From Acidobacteriota bacterium (GTDB lineage Bacteria; Acidobacteriota; Terriglobia; Terriglobales; Acidobacteriaceae), in the NCBI GenBank assembly GCA_013289685.1, contig JABCZL010000026.1, positions 1-50,942 on the forward strand: DNA of 50,942 nt. Direction: 5' to 3'. A program made the translations under genes and the position numbers. The notes under the pieces were generated by a model, which worked only from the letters and a program-made list of their open reading frames with translations, was not told where the DNA came from and did not search any database. Shown here one piece after another: positions 40,515-46,850 of the stretch (within the stretch, counting starts at the first letter, position 1; each line of letters begins with the position of its first letter).

Positions 40515-40943
40515 ATGCAACGGAAGGCTAGTGCGGTTTGGAAGGGCGGGTTGAAGGATGGGAAGGGCGTGATGTCGGCGCCGGGCGGAGTGCTGAACAA
40601 TTCGCAGTATTCGTTCACCTCGCGATTTGAGAATGGGCCGGGGACCAATCCCGAGGAACTGATTGCGGCGGCGCATGCGGGATGTTTTTCGATGGCGCTG
40701 TCGGCGCAACTGGGCGGGGCGAACCCTCCTCTGACGCCGGAAAGCATTTCGACGAACGTGACGCTGACGATGGATAAGCTGGATTCAGGATGGACGATTA
40801 CGGCGAGCCACATTGATGTGGTGGGCAAAGTGCCGGGCGCGGATGCGGCGACGTTTCAGAAGTATGCGGAGGCCGCGGAGAAGGGATGTCCGGTGTCGAA
40901 GGTGCTGAACGCGAAGATTACGATGAGTGCGAAGCTGGAGTAA
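40515..40943 (+). CDS. OsmC-family peroxiredoxin
   Basis: 142 residues, typical for OsmC. Both reactive cysteines are in place: AHAGCFSMALS near 54-64 and AEKGCPVSKVL near 119-129. The start region VWKGGLKDGKGVMSAPGGVL and the FENGPGTNPEELIAAAHAGC core are characteristic. It reduces organic hydroperoxides in the cytoplasm using dithiols. GGAG lies 9 bases before the ATG. Single gene. Confidence 0.95.
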   Translation: MQRKASAVWKGGLKDGKGVMSAPGGVLNNSQYSFTSRFENGPGTNPEELIAAAHAGCFSMALSAQLGGANPPLTPESISTNVTLTMDKLDSGWTITASHIDVVGKVPGADAATFQKYAEAAEKGCPVSKVLNAKITMSAKLE

Positions 40944-40989
40944 AACGGCTTCGGGCTTCCGGCGATCGGCTTCTGGAGTTCAAAGGCAT

Positions 40990-41020
40990 CAACCACCAAG
41001 GACACGAAGGATCACAAAGG
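40990..41020. repeat. Repeat family D
   Basis: CAACCACCAAGGACACGAAG then GATCACAAAGG. Copies at 20420 and, inverted, at 18994. It lies just before a small membrane-protein gene. Confidence 0.85.
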
Positions 41021-41039
41021 AACCCGGCGAGGTGGAGAG

Positions 41040-41219
41040 ATGACAATTCTCGTACCCGTTGTGCTGCTCGGGATTGGCCTGGCGGCGCTCTATTATCGTT
41101 TTCGGGAAAACTTCTCTGATCTGGCGACCGCCACCGATAGTAAGAAGAGCGACGAATTTTGGAACATCATTGCGCTGGTTTATGCCGTGGTGATTGGCGT
41201 TCTCGACCTCGCGGTTTGA
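41040..41219 (+). CDS. Small two-helix membrane protein (59 aa)
   Basis: ATG at 41040 with GAGGTGGAGAG immediately upstream. The protein has two hydrophobic segments, TILVPVVLLGIGLAALYYRF (2-21) and WNIIALVYAVVIGVLDLAV (41-59), joined by a polar loop with SKKSDEF. No signal cleavage site. The length is below common gene-finding cut-offs, but the ribosome-binding site and hairpin topology support it. No family recognised. It ends 85 bp before the tRNA gene. Confidence 0.6.
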   Translation: MTILVPVVLLGIGLAALYYRFRENFSDLATATDSKKSDEFWNIIALVYAVVIGVLDLAV

Positions 41220-41303
41220 CAGTTGGCGGTCGCTCTGTAGAATAGAAGAGTTGGTCTTCCTGATACGGCGGCCTAGGGTCGCCGCTGCAACGCAAGTCCA
41301 CTT

Positions 41304-41390
41304 GCCATCGTGGCGGAATTGGCAGACGCGCATGGTTCAGGTCCATGTACTCGCAAGGGTGTGGGGGTTCGAGTCCCTTCGATGGCACCA
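41304..41390 (+). tRNA. tRNA-Leu (anticodon CAG)
   Basis: Acceptor stem GCCATCG (41304-41310) pairs with CGATGGC (41380-41386), discriminator A and encoded CCA (41388-41390). D arm GCG...CGC, anticodon stem CATGG/CCATG with loop TTCAGGT (anticodon CAG at 41338-41340), long class II variable arm, and T arm GGGGG-TTCGAGT-CCCTT. It reads CUG codons. Confidence 0.95.
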
Positions 41391-41400
41391 AGCTTAAAAG

Positions 41401-41493
41401 AAATTGTTGATTGCTGATCGCTGATGGTTGATTGAACCCCCTGCGCGGCGGGTGTTTTTCAATCAGCAATCAAAAATCAGCAATCAACAATTT
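41401..41493. repeat. Inverted repeat built from heptamer units, next to the tRNA
   Basis: Arms AAATTGTTGATTGCTGAT (41401-41418) and ATCAGCAATCAACAATTT (41476-41493) are perfect complements, 57 bp apart. The left arm belongs to a heptamer array (TTGTTGA, TTGCTGA, TCGCTGA, TGGTTGA). A GC-rich hairpin then TTTTT (41435-41459) lies in the loop. Confidence 0.85.
41435..41459 (+). terminator. Possible terminator after tRNA-Leu
   Basis: AACCCCCTGCGCGGCGGGTG then TTTTT; short GC stem with a T-run, 45 bp after the tRNA. Confidence 0.5.
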
Positions 41494-41550
41494 GCGCTCT
41501 GAGACAACCCAAGGTCCCTCCACTACGCCGTCGCTGGCGCTCCGGCTTCG

Positions 41551-41595
41551 GTCGGGATGACAATGTCGGGATGATGACAATGTCGGGATGACAAT
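41551..41595. repeat. Short direct repeat
   Basis: GTCGGGATGACAAT at 41551 and 41582, with a longer variant GTCGGGATGATGACAAT at 41565; three units in a row. Confidence 0.85.
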
Positions 41596-41621
41596 GAATG
41601 GAAGGCAATCTCGTAAACGTG

Positions 41622-41655
41622 AAAAAGGCGATCTCCGGTTAGAGATCGCCTTTTT
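41622..41655. terminator. Strong terminator after cold-shock gene (bidirectional)
   Basis: AAAAAGGCGATCTC (41622-41635), loop CGGTTA, GAGATCGCCTTTTT (41642-41655). Perfect 14-bp stem with A- and T-runs, 17 bp beyond the cold-shock gene's stop. Confidence 0.9.
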
Positions 41656-41671
41656 GCAATAAGGGGATGGT

Positions 41672-41875
41672 TTACAGCGGCTGGACGTTCTCAGCTTGCC
41701 AGCCCTTGGGGCCCTTGGTCACGTCGAACTGCACGGTTTGGCCCTCTTGCAGGCTGCGAAAGCCGCCCGCTTGAATCGCCGAGAAATGCACAAAAACGTC
41801 TTCGCCGGACTGGCGGCTGATGAAGCCGTAGCCTTTGGCGTCGTTAAACCACTTTACTGTTCCTTGTTCTGCCAT
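41672..41875 (-). CDS. cspA: Cold-shock domain protein (CspA family)
   Basis: 67 residues, the normal size. RNA-binding motifs KGYGFI (RNP1, near 14-19) and VFVHFSAI (RNP2, near 27-34) are intact. It binds single-stranded nucleic acid and melts RNA structure, often at low temperature. AAGGAAC lies 8-12 bases before the ATG. The 5' leader seems long: a promoter-like TATAAA sits inside an inverted repeat near 41987-42007, about 115-130 bp upstream, as with other cold-shock genes that have a regulatory leader. The gene symbol stands for the family, since paralogues are common. Terminator at 41622-41655. Confidence 0.96.
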   Translation of the reverse strand: MAEQGTVKWFNDAKGYGFISRQSGEDVFVHFSAIQAGGFRSLQEGQTVQFDVTKGPKGWQAENVQPL

Positions 41876-41986
41876 GGTGTTAGGTGTTCCTTTGTTTGTG
41901 AATCGATTTTACGCTGGAGAGATTCGGAGTAATGCGAGAGGTTACTGGCTGTTGAGGCGAGAACTGCTCACGTCCGACTCGGACTA

Positions 41987-42007
41987 ACGTACTTCTTTAT
42001 AGTACGT
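41987..42007 (-). promoter_or_regulatory. Inverted repeat with embedded TATAAA upstream of the cold-shock gene
   Basis: ACGTACT-N7-AGTACGT; on the minus strand the centre reads CTATAAAGA, a good -10. A protein binding the dyad would block it. About 115-130 nt of leader would precede the cspA start. No clear -35 was found. Confidence 0.4.
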
Positions 42008-42080
42008 GGGTGGGAGGAGATTGGCAAGTGGGTATGCCCGTGGCAGTCTTGTCCGACTAACCCCCAGCCGAGCTTCGCTC

Positions 42081-42112
42081 GACCCCTTCGGCTTCACTCA
42101 GGGCAAGCTAGC
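42081..42112. repeat. Repeat family C
   Basis: GACCCCTTCGGCTTCACTCA then GGGCAAGCTAGCC. Confidence 0.75.
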
Positions 42113-42276
42113 CGAGGGCGGCTGTCTCTCCATGGGTGTTTTCATCGGTGGCCGGTGAGCGATATACGGCGGGCAGGATGAAGGTAAACAGGGTATACTT
42201 GAAATACTTAACCTCGAAGACCCATCGCCCGATTTGCGCCTTCGCGATTGAGAGATCGAGAGGCGTTTTTCTGCAG

Positions 42277-42324
42277 CAGGCTTTTTGAACCAGGCTTTTT
42301 TTGAACCAGGCTCTTTGAACCAGG
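42277..42324. repeat. 14-16 bp tandem repeat
   Basis: CAGGCTTTTTGAAC, CAGGCTTTTTTTGAAC, CAGGCTCTTTGAAC, CAGG: three units of slightly different length. A single related copy (AACCAGGCTTTTTGTC) is at 44155-44170. Confidence 0.85.
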
Positions 42325-42497
42325 GTGCGTCCCTGAACAATTTACTTTGGGCCGGGGCAGGACGCGGCTGCTCAATCCAAAGAAGTGTACAGTGACGAAC
42401 CGCTGAGGCTGGTTACGGCCACGTTCGCCAGCAGTCCCACGATAGACCCAGCAGAATAAATGTTTTCACCAACCTGCCCGCATGACAGGAGCGCACC

Positions 42498-42650
42498 ATG
42501 TCCAGAGTGAACGGCGACAAATCGAGGTTTAACCGAGTACGGAAGCAGAACGCCGCGAAGCGGATGCGAAACCGCAAGCTGCTGCAGAATGCGATCGCGC
42601 AGGCGAAAGCGGCCGTGCCGCGTTCCGACAAGAAGCCGGTGGTGGCATGA
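42498..42650 (+). CDS. Small basic protein (50 aa), first gene of RNA-binding cassette
   Basis: ATG at 42498 with GGAGCG 6 bases upstream. Residues 1-30 are very rich in Arg/Lys and Asn (MSRVNGDKSRFNRVRKQNAA, KRMRNRKLLQ), the rest is Ala/Lys-rich; a nucleic-acid-binding peptide is the natural guess. It ends in ATGA shared with the start of the next gene, so translation is coupled. Proteins starting with a similar 'VNGDKxRxNRxRK' pattern are found, as I recall, in acidobacteria. Below usual gene-calling length. Confidence 0.7.
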   Translation: MSRVNGDKSRFNRVRKQNAAKRMRNRKLLQNAIAQAKAAVPRSDKKPVVA

Positions 42651-43249
42651 GTACACCGCTGCTTGGGCTGCCGCTTTCGGCACTGCCCAGTAAGCTGAAA
42701 AATAAACGTGTTCTTCTGGTGGATACGTCGGCGAGCAAGCGCGACTTGCGCGCCGAGTCGATGCGAAAACTTGGTATGCACGTGGATTGCGCGGCCGACA
42801 TCGGAGAGGCGCGATCCTGGTGGCGGGCCGATCTTTACGGTCTGGTGCTGATCGACGTGGAAAGCGCATTGGGGCACCGGGACAAGTTTTGCGATGACAT
42901 GCGTAACGCCACGCCGCCACAGCAGATTTCGTTTCTGGTGGGGGGGCCGGGTTATCTGGCCGATTTGCCGAACGCTGATCGAGTTCCTGTGGTTCAGACG
43001 GGCAGAGATCAGGCTTCGTGGGCGGACGTTAAGACCGCGCTGGCGGCGGATCTTCCTGGAGGAGTGTCGCAACGCTGGGGGATTTTAGAGGCTTCGCGGC
43101 GAATTTCCGCGGTGCGCTCGTTGTCCCATGCGCGCACCAGGGCGACACAGGACAGGCCGGTGCCGCCACGCGATTTGGAAACCAGGGAAGTAAAGCGTGC
43201 GGCCCAGTCCCGGACTTTAGATGATTTACTGAGAGAGGAACTGCAATGA
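42647..43249 (+). CDS. Receiver-like protein with degenerate phosphorylation site
   Basis: 200 residues. The N-terminal 120 residues resemble a CheY-like receiver: KRVLLVDTSASKRDL near 20-34 (only one acidic residue in place of two), LYGLVLIDVES near 64-74 (Asp in the phosphoacceptor position), and FLVGGPGYLA near 96-105; the conserved Thr and Lys are not obvious. The C-terminal part (130-200) is basic and Ser/Arg-rich, with RTRATQDRPVPPRDLE, and no DNA-binding domain is seen. ATGA overlaps on both sides link it to the basic peptide and the RRM gene. A signal-responsive scaffold of the RNA-binding cassette is an inference. Confidence 0.65.
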   Translation: MSTPLLGLPLSALPSKLKNKRVLLVDTSASKRDLRAESMRKLGMHVDCAADIGEARSWWRADLYGLVLIDVESALGHRDKFCDDMRNATPPQQISFLVGGPGYLADLPNADRVPVVQTGRDQASWADVKTALAADLPGGVSQRWGILEASRRISAVRSLSHARTRATQDRPVPPRDLETREVKRAAQSRTLDDLLREELQ

Positions 43250-43614
43250 AGAATCTTTATGTAGGAAATTTGCCCCACAGCACCACCGAGTCGGAGTTGC
43301 GAACCGTTTTCGAGGCTCACGGTGCGGTGGAAAAAGTCAGCATCGTGACCGACCGGGAGACCGGCCGAGCCCGGGGTTTCGGGTTCGTGGAAATGACTAA
43401 TCCCGCAGAAGCGGATAAGGCAATCGCAGCGCTGAACGGAACCGAACTGGGCGGACGCGCGCTGAAGATTAACGAGGCGCAACCGAAGACGGACCGTCCC
43501 AGGGGCGGCGGCGCTGGTGGTGGAAAGAAATTTGGTGGTGGCGGTGGTGGCGGCGGACGCGGTCGCGACGACTATCAGGGGCACGCACGGCAGCCGCGCG
43601 AACCGCGCTGGTAA
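43246..43614 (+). CDS. Glycine-rich RRM RNA-binding protein
   Basis: 122 residues. RRM at 1-80: RNP2 NLYVGNLP near 3-10, RNP1 RGFGFVEM near 43-50. The tail has Gly-rich runs (about 85-107) and basic residues. This resembles the cyanobacterial and plant glycine-rich RNA-binding proteins that bind RNA under cold stress. GAGAGGAACTG precedes the ATG, which overlaps the previous gene's stop (ATGA). It may bind the other small basic proteins of the cassette to structured RNA. Confidence 0.95.
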   Translation: MKNLYVGNLPHSTTESELRTVFEAHGAVEKVSIVTDRETGRARGFGFVEMTNPAEADKAIAALNGTELGGRALKINEAQPKTDRPRGGGAGGGKKFGGGGGGGGRGRDDYQGHARQPREPRW

Positions 43615-43697
43615 GTTTTCTTGCTTCCTGAAGCCGGCCGGACGTGTGGAAGTGCGGGCCAGAACCGCAAGCAATAAAGACCAAGGAGGAATTGTGA

Positions 43698-43940
43698 ATG
43701 CCACGAGGACGATCAACTTTTACTAAACGCCAGAAGGAACAGACGCGACAACAGAAACAGCGCGACAAGGCCGAGCGCCGGGTGCAGCGCAAGCAGGACA
43801 AGCCGGAAGGCGCCGTCGTCGACGAGATGCAGGAATTGCGGGAGCTTGCCGAGGCACAGGCGGCGTTGTTCCGCATTGGGTCGGAGGACGAACCGGGGCC
43901 GGGAGAGACGTTTATCCCGGGCAGTAAGACCGGGCGGTAA
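43698..43940 (+). CDS. Small charged protein (80 aa), last gene of RNA-binding cassette
   Basis: AGGAGG lies 12 bases before the ATG. Residues 1-35 are Lys/Arg/Gln-rich and helical (TKRQKEQTRQQKQRDKAERR), followed by an acidic helix (VVDEMQELRELAEAQAALFR) and a short tail. The basic helix could bind RNA. Conserved in acidobacteria, as I recall, without a known function. It lies 83 bp after the RRM gene, and the terminator at 43954 ends the unit. Confidence 0.65.
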   Translation: MPRGRSTFTKRQKEQTRQQKQRDKAERRVQRKQDKPEGAVVDEMQELRELAEAQAALFRIGSEDEPGPGETFIPGSKTGR

Positions 43941-43953
43941 AATCCAAAACGCG

Positions 43954-43988
43954 AATCGCCGGAGCCCAGCTCCGGCGATTTTCTTTTT
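43954..43988 (+). terminator. Terminator of RNA-binding cassette
   Basis: AATCGCCGGAGC (43954-43965), CCA, GCTCCGGCGATT (43969-43980), then TTCTTTTT. Perfect 12-bp stem. Confidence 0.93.
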
Positions 43989-44188
43989 GGGCTGGAGTGG
44001 GTCAATGAGCTCTAAGGGTGGTTTCAACATTTGCGATGTTGTAGAGTACATCCGGCATGAGGAGACACCGACTCCGCATTTGGGGGGGCTCTGCCTCTAT
44101 GCGGTCGTCAAAATTCCTATTACCATGCCCTCTTTTAGCTGGGGACGGCTTTGCAACCAGGCTTTTTGTCCAACCACTAGGTTTTTGA

Positions 44189-44956
44189 TTATCTCCACCC
44201 CGCCACTTGGCGGATTACCTTGTCCTCCAAAGCCGTGCGCTCCTCAAAGGGCCTGTCGTCCATCTGCCACGGGCCGAACTCAGGGTGATGACTGCCGGCA
44301 TACTGTGTGCCGTTATAGTAAAAGCGTCTTAGTTCTCCGCATGTCAACTCCTGCACTTCCACGCCCGCGGCTTCGGTGATGACCAACTTGCCTTCTCGCA
44401 TTTCCGTTTCCGCAATTGTAACCTTGACCACCTTACCTTTTATGCTGTAACGTCCGCTCACCATCCAAACTTCCTTACCGACCACCCTACTTTTTTGTAT
44501 CCGTCCGTAATACTCAGACAACGCGGCCGTTTCTTCAATCTTCGCCGCACGCTCCGCAAAGGGTATGTCGTCCAGTGTCCAAGGCCCACACTCAGGAGCG
44601 CCATACCAGACAGATTGCATAAAACGGTCCTGGCTGAATCCGGGTCCTGGCTCAAAACCGTGCCTCTTGCGTCGGTCGGCCTCAAGCTCTATGCCATTGT
44701 TGTCGAAGCGCACTATTCCTACCTCCTCCAAGGGCTGAGACTCCCGCCCCCAGCGCTCTGTATCCACGACTGAGGCCGCAATCTTGATTCGCCTGTCTGA
44801 TCCTATCTCCATATGCCCCTGCCCCCAGAGCTCCGCACTCTTTACCTCCACGCCCGCCGGTGTAATCTTGACTACCTCGCCTTTTGCGAAGCCGTACGCT
44901 GTTGCACCGCAGAACATGTAAACGACCTGACCGACGACCAGCCTGCTTGTATCCAT
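44189..44956 (-). CDS. Unknown protein with two internal repeats
   Basis: About 255 residues from ATG 44956 (MDTSRLVVG); GAGGTGGT sits directly upstream, so the frame's earlier ATG at 44992 is not used. Two repeat units: unit 1 (about 9-140) and unit 2 (about 155-250). Each begins with VGQVVYMFCG / VGKEVWMVSG, goes through KGEVVKITPAGVEV / KGKVVKVTIAETEM, and ends with the same block: PECGPWTLDDIPFAER against PEFGPWQMDDRPFEER. The SH3-like 'GkvvkiT..GveV' core suggests small beta barrels. No signal or membrane segment. Its base composition looks lower in GC than the neighbours. No relative recognised; may have been gained by transfer. Confidence 0.65.
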   Translation of the reverse strand: MDTSRLVVGQVVYMFCGATAYGFAKGEVVKITPAGVEVKSAELWGQGHMEIGSDRRIKIAASVVDTERWGRESQPLEEVGIVRFDNNGIELEADRRKRHGFEPGPGFSQDRFMQSVWYGAPECGPWTLDDIPFAERAAKIEETAALSEYYGRIQKSRVVGKEVWMVSGRYSIKGKVVKVTIAETEMREGKLVITEAAGVEVQELTCGELRRFYYNGTQYAGSHHPEFGPWQMDDRPFEERTALEDKVIRQVAGWR

Positions 44957-45164
44957 ACCACCTCGTTGTTTATGCGGGGCCAACAGTACCACCGCCCTGT
45001 CGGCTCGTCGATGAAATGCCCGTTCACAAAGTTACTTTGGTATCCCCGTTAACGTAACATCGCATATCACTCAAAATGCCCGAAACAGGGATTCTGCGTG
45101 TAACGGTCCGTTCATCGGGCTTTCCTGGAATCGGGGGGCCGAACTCGTTCGGCGCGGAAATAAG

Positions 45165-45323
45165 CTAGGCGGAAATTCTCGGTAGGTGGAAAGCTGGTGC
45201 GACGAACCAGTCCCACAGGCGGAAAAGAACAAATCCCATGTAGGTGGTTGCTGTGAGGCCGAGACCAAAAAACAGCAGTCCTTTCAGCACGCCCCGAAAC
45301 ACTTTTAGCACGTCCTGAAACAT
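45165..45323 (-). CDS. Small membrane protein (52 aa)
   Basis: ATG at 45323 (minus strand) with GAGAGGTAGGG upstream. MFQDVLKVFRGVLKGLLFFG then LGLTATTYMGFVLFRLWDW, VAPAFHLPRISA. One long or two short hydrophobic segments with basic ends. Too short for usual callers, but the ribosome-binding site is convincing. Function unknown. Confidence 0.55.
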   Translation of the reverse strand: MFQDVLKVFRGVLKGLLFFGLGLTATTYMGFVLFRLWDWFVAPAFHLPRISA

Positions 45324-45524
45324 GCCCTACCTCTCTGCTTGCGCTCCCTCTTGAGGCGGCAGCAAACACCTCGGCAAGATTATAGCCCGCCAGACTGGCC
45401 TGAAATGGCGAAAAATCCCATAGCACTCACCGACCTTGTTGCGGTTGTAGGCGGGAGGTTGGGGAACGAATCTAAGCTGATGAACATCTGGAGGCGGTTG
45501 AGTGCTTTTTCCAGGTGGAGAAAG

Positions 45525-45557
45525 CCCCACTTCTCGCAAAGTACGCGAGAAATGGGG
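45525..45557. repeat. Hairpin repeat, family B
   Basis: CCCCACTTCTCGC - AAAGTAC - GCGAGAAATGGGG; 13-bp stem with one G-T pair. Confidence 0.85.
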
Positions 45558-45604
45558 CACCCACTTTCCCCTCATCCGCTTTCCTGTTAAGAAATTGGGG
45601 CGAT

Positions 45605-45632
45605 CTACGGCACGGCTGAAAGCCGCGCCCTT
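45605..45632. repeat. REP-like repeat, family A'
   Basis: TACGGCACGGCTGAAAGCCG then CGCCCTTT, a variant of 23732, about 20 bp beyond the helicase stop. Confidence 0.8.
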
Positions 45633-45653
45633 TCAAACACTATCTTTGGCCCT

Positions 45654-46850
45654 TTAGACAAAGACTTCGCCGGGCAGGGCTGTCAGGGTACGCGAAGCCA
45701 GCGTGTTCTGGACGAAACGCTTGGGCTGGGCTGCGCCGCACGGGTCCATCTGCATGCGTTCGATACGCAGTTTCAGGGTGCGCTCGATGTTGCGGAGTTC
45801 CACGACTTCAACGCCGGCAGCCAGGGTGGTGGCGCGGCCGGTTAATCCCGCGCGGCCGGTGCGGCCAACACGGTGGATAAAGTCTTCGGCCATCTTGGGC
45901 AGGTCGTAGTTGATGACGTGGGCGACATCGTCGCAATGCAGACCGCGGGAGGCGATGTCAGTGGCGACCAGCACCTGGAACCGGCCTTCCTGAAATCCGC
46001 TGAGGGCGCCGTTGCGCTGCGACTGCGAGCGATCGCCGTGAATCATGGTGGCGGTGAAGCCGTCGCGAGCCAACTCCTGGGCGAGGCGCTGGGCTCCGCG
46101 CTTGGTGCGGGTGAAGATGAGAGTCTGTCCTTTTTCGGCGTAGAGGAGCTGGCGGAGCACGTCGAGCTTTTCGCCGGGGCGGACTTCGTAGGCTTTCAGT
46201 TCCACGCTCTCGGCTGGTTTCAGTACTGAGCCGAGCGCAACCCGCACGGGATCGCGCATGTATTCGTGCACGAGTCCCGCAACGGACGCTTCGAGGGTCG
46301 CGGAGAAACACAATGTCTGGCGGCTCTTCGGCAACAGCGCGAGAATGCGGCGGATGGCCGGGAGGAAGCCCATGTCGAGCATGCGGTCGGCTTCGTCGAG
46401 GACCAGCAGTTTGATGTGTCGCAGGTCGGCGAAGCGGCGGTCGGTGAGATCCAGCAAGCGTCCGGGAGTCGCGATGATGAGCGATGAGCCGGCGCGCAGG
46501 CCCTGAATCTGACCTTTTTCAGAAACGCCGCCGATGACGAGCGCGGCTTTGGGCATGTTCTTGGAGCGGAGGCTCTCATACACTTCGTGGACTTGCATTG
46601 CCAGTTCGCGCGTGGGCAACAGGACCAGCGCCGTGGCGTTGGCGGTCGGTTCCTTGCGAAGCATCTCGATCACCGGGATCAGAAATGCGAGGGTCTTGCC
46701 AGTGCCGGTCTGGGCGGTGCCGATGACATCTTTTCCTTCAAGAGCAGGCTGGATCGCGCGCTCCTGGATGGGCGTTAAGGTGATGAATTGCGCTGCCGCG
46801 AGCTTCTGCTGCAAAGCCGCAGACAAGGGCAGTTCGGTAAATGTGGTCAT
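45654..46850 (-). CDS. rhlE: DEAD-box RNA helicase (RhlE-like)
   Basis: 398 residues. All motifs are present: Q motif LTPIQERAI near 25-33, Walker A AQTGTGKT near 46-53, PTRELA near 79-84, ATPGRLLD near 126-133, DEAD near 152-155, SAT near 183-185, TDIASRG near 299-305, and HRVGRTGRAG near 326-335. The short C-terminal tail (about 50 residues, basic) is typical of RhlE rather than CsdA or DbpA. It unwinds short RNA duplexes with ATP. Neighbouring cspA and RRM genes suggest an RNA-remodelling neighbourhood. The symbol is given on family grounds. Confidence 0.92.
   Translation of the reverse strand: MTTFTELPLSAALQQKLAAAQFITLTPIQERAIQPALEGKDVIGTAQTGTGKTLAFLIPVIEMLRKEPTANATALVLLPTRELAMQVHEVYESLRSKNMPKAALVIGGVSEKGQIQGLRAGSSLIIATPGRLLDLTDRRFADLRHIKLLVLDEADRMLDMGFLPAIRRILALLPKSRQTLCFSATLEASVAGLVHEYMRDPVRVALGSVLKPAESVELKAYEVRPGEKLDVLRQLLYAEKGQTLIFTRTKRGAQRLAQELARDGFTATMIHGDRSQSQRNGALSGFQEGRFQVLVATDIASRGLHCDDVAHVINYDLPKMAEDFIHRVGRTGRAGLTGRATTLAAGVEVVELRNIERTLKLRIERMQMDPCGAAQPKRFVQNTLASRTLTALPGEVFV

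Larger units (their letters stand above)
42008..42497. other. Intergenic region between cspA and the RNA-binding cassette
   Basis: About 490 bp with family C repeat and the 14-16 bp tandem repeat. No gene seen. The promoter of the cassette at 42498 should be in the right half, but no -35/-10 pair stands out. Confidence 0.5.
45324..45653. other. Intergenic region with hairpin repeats
   Basis: Contains family B (45525-45557) and family A' (45605-45632) copies. A reading frame from 45405 (MAKNPIAL) exists but lacks a ribosome-binding site and runs into repeat DNA, so I do not call it. Confidence 0.5.

Noticed and set aside
41401..41493. CRISPR array or attachment site next to tRNA-Leu
   Set aside because: Units are only 7 bp, with no spacers, and the tRNA 3' end is not duplicated downstream.
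42277..42324. CRISPR-like repeat
   Set aside because: Units of 14-16 bp lie back to back with no spacers; a simple tandem repeat.
44189..44956. Toxin of a toxin-antitoxin pair with the 52-residue gene
   Set aside because: No toxin motif, 208 bp apart, and the small protein is membrane-like; no evidence links them.
45405..45590. Possible small gene starting MAKNPIAL
   Set aside because: No ribosome-binding site and its end lies in a family B hairpin; may be a gene remnant but not supportable.
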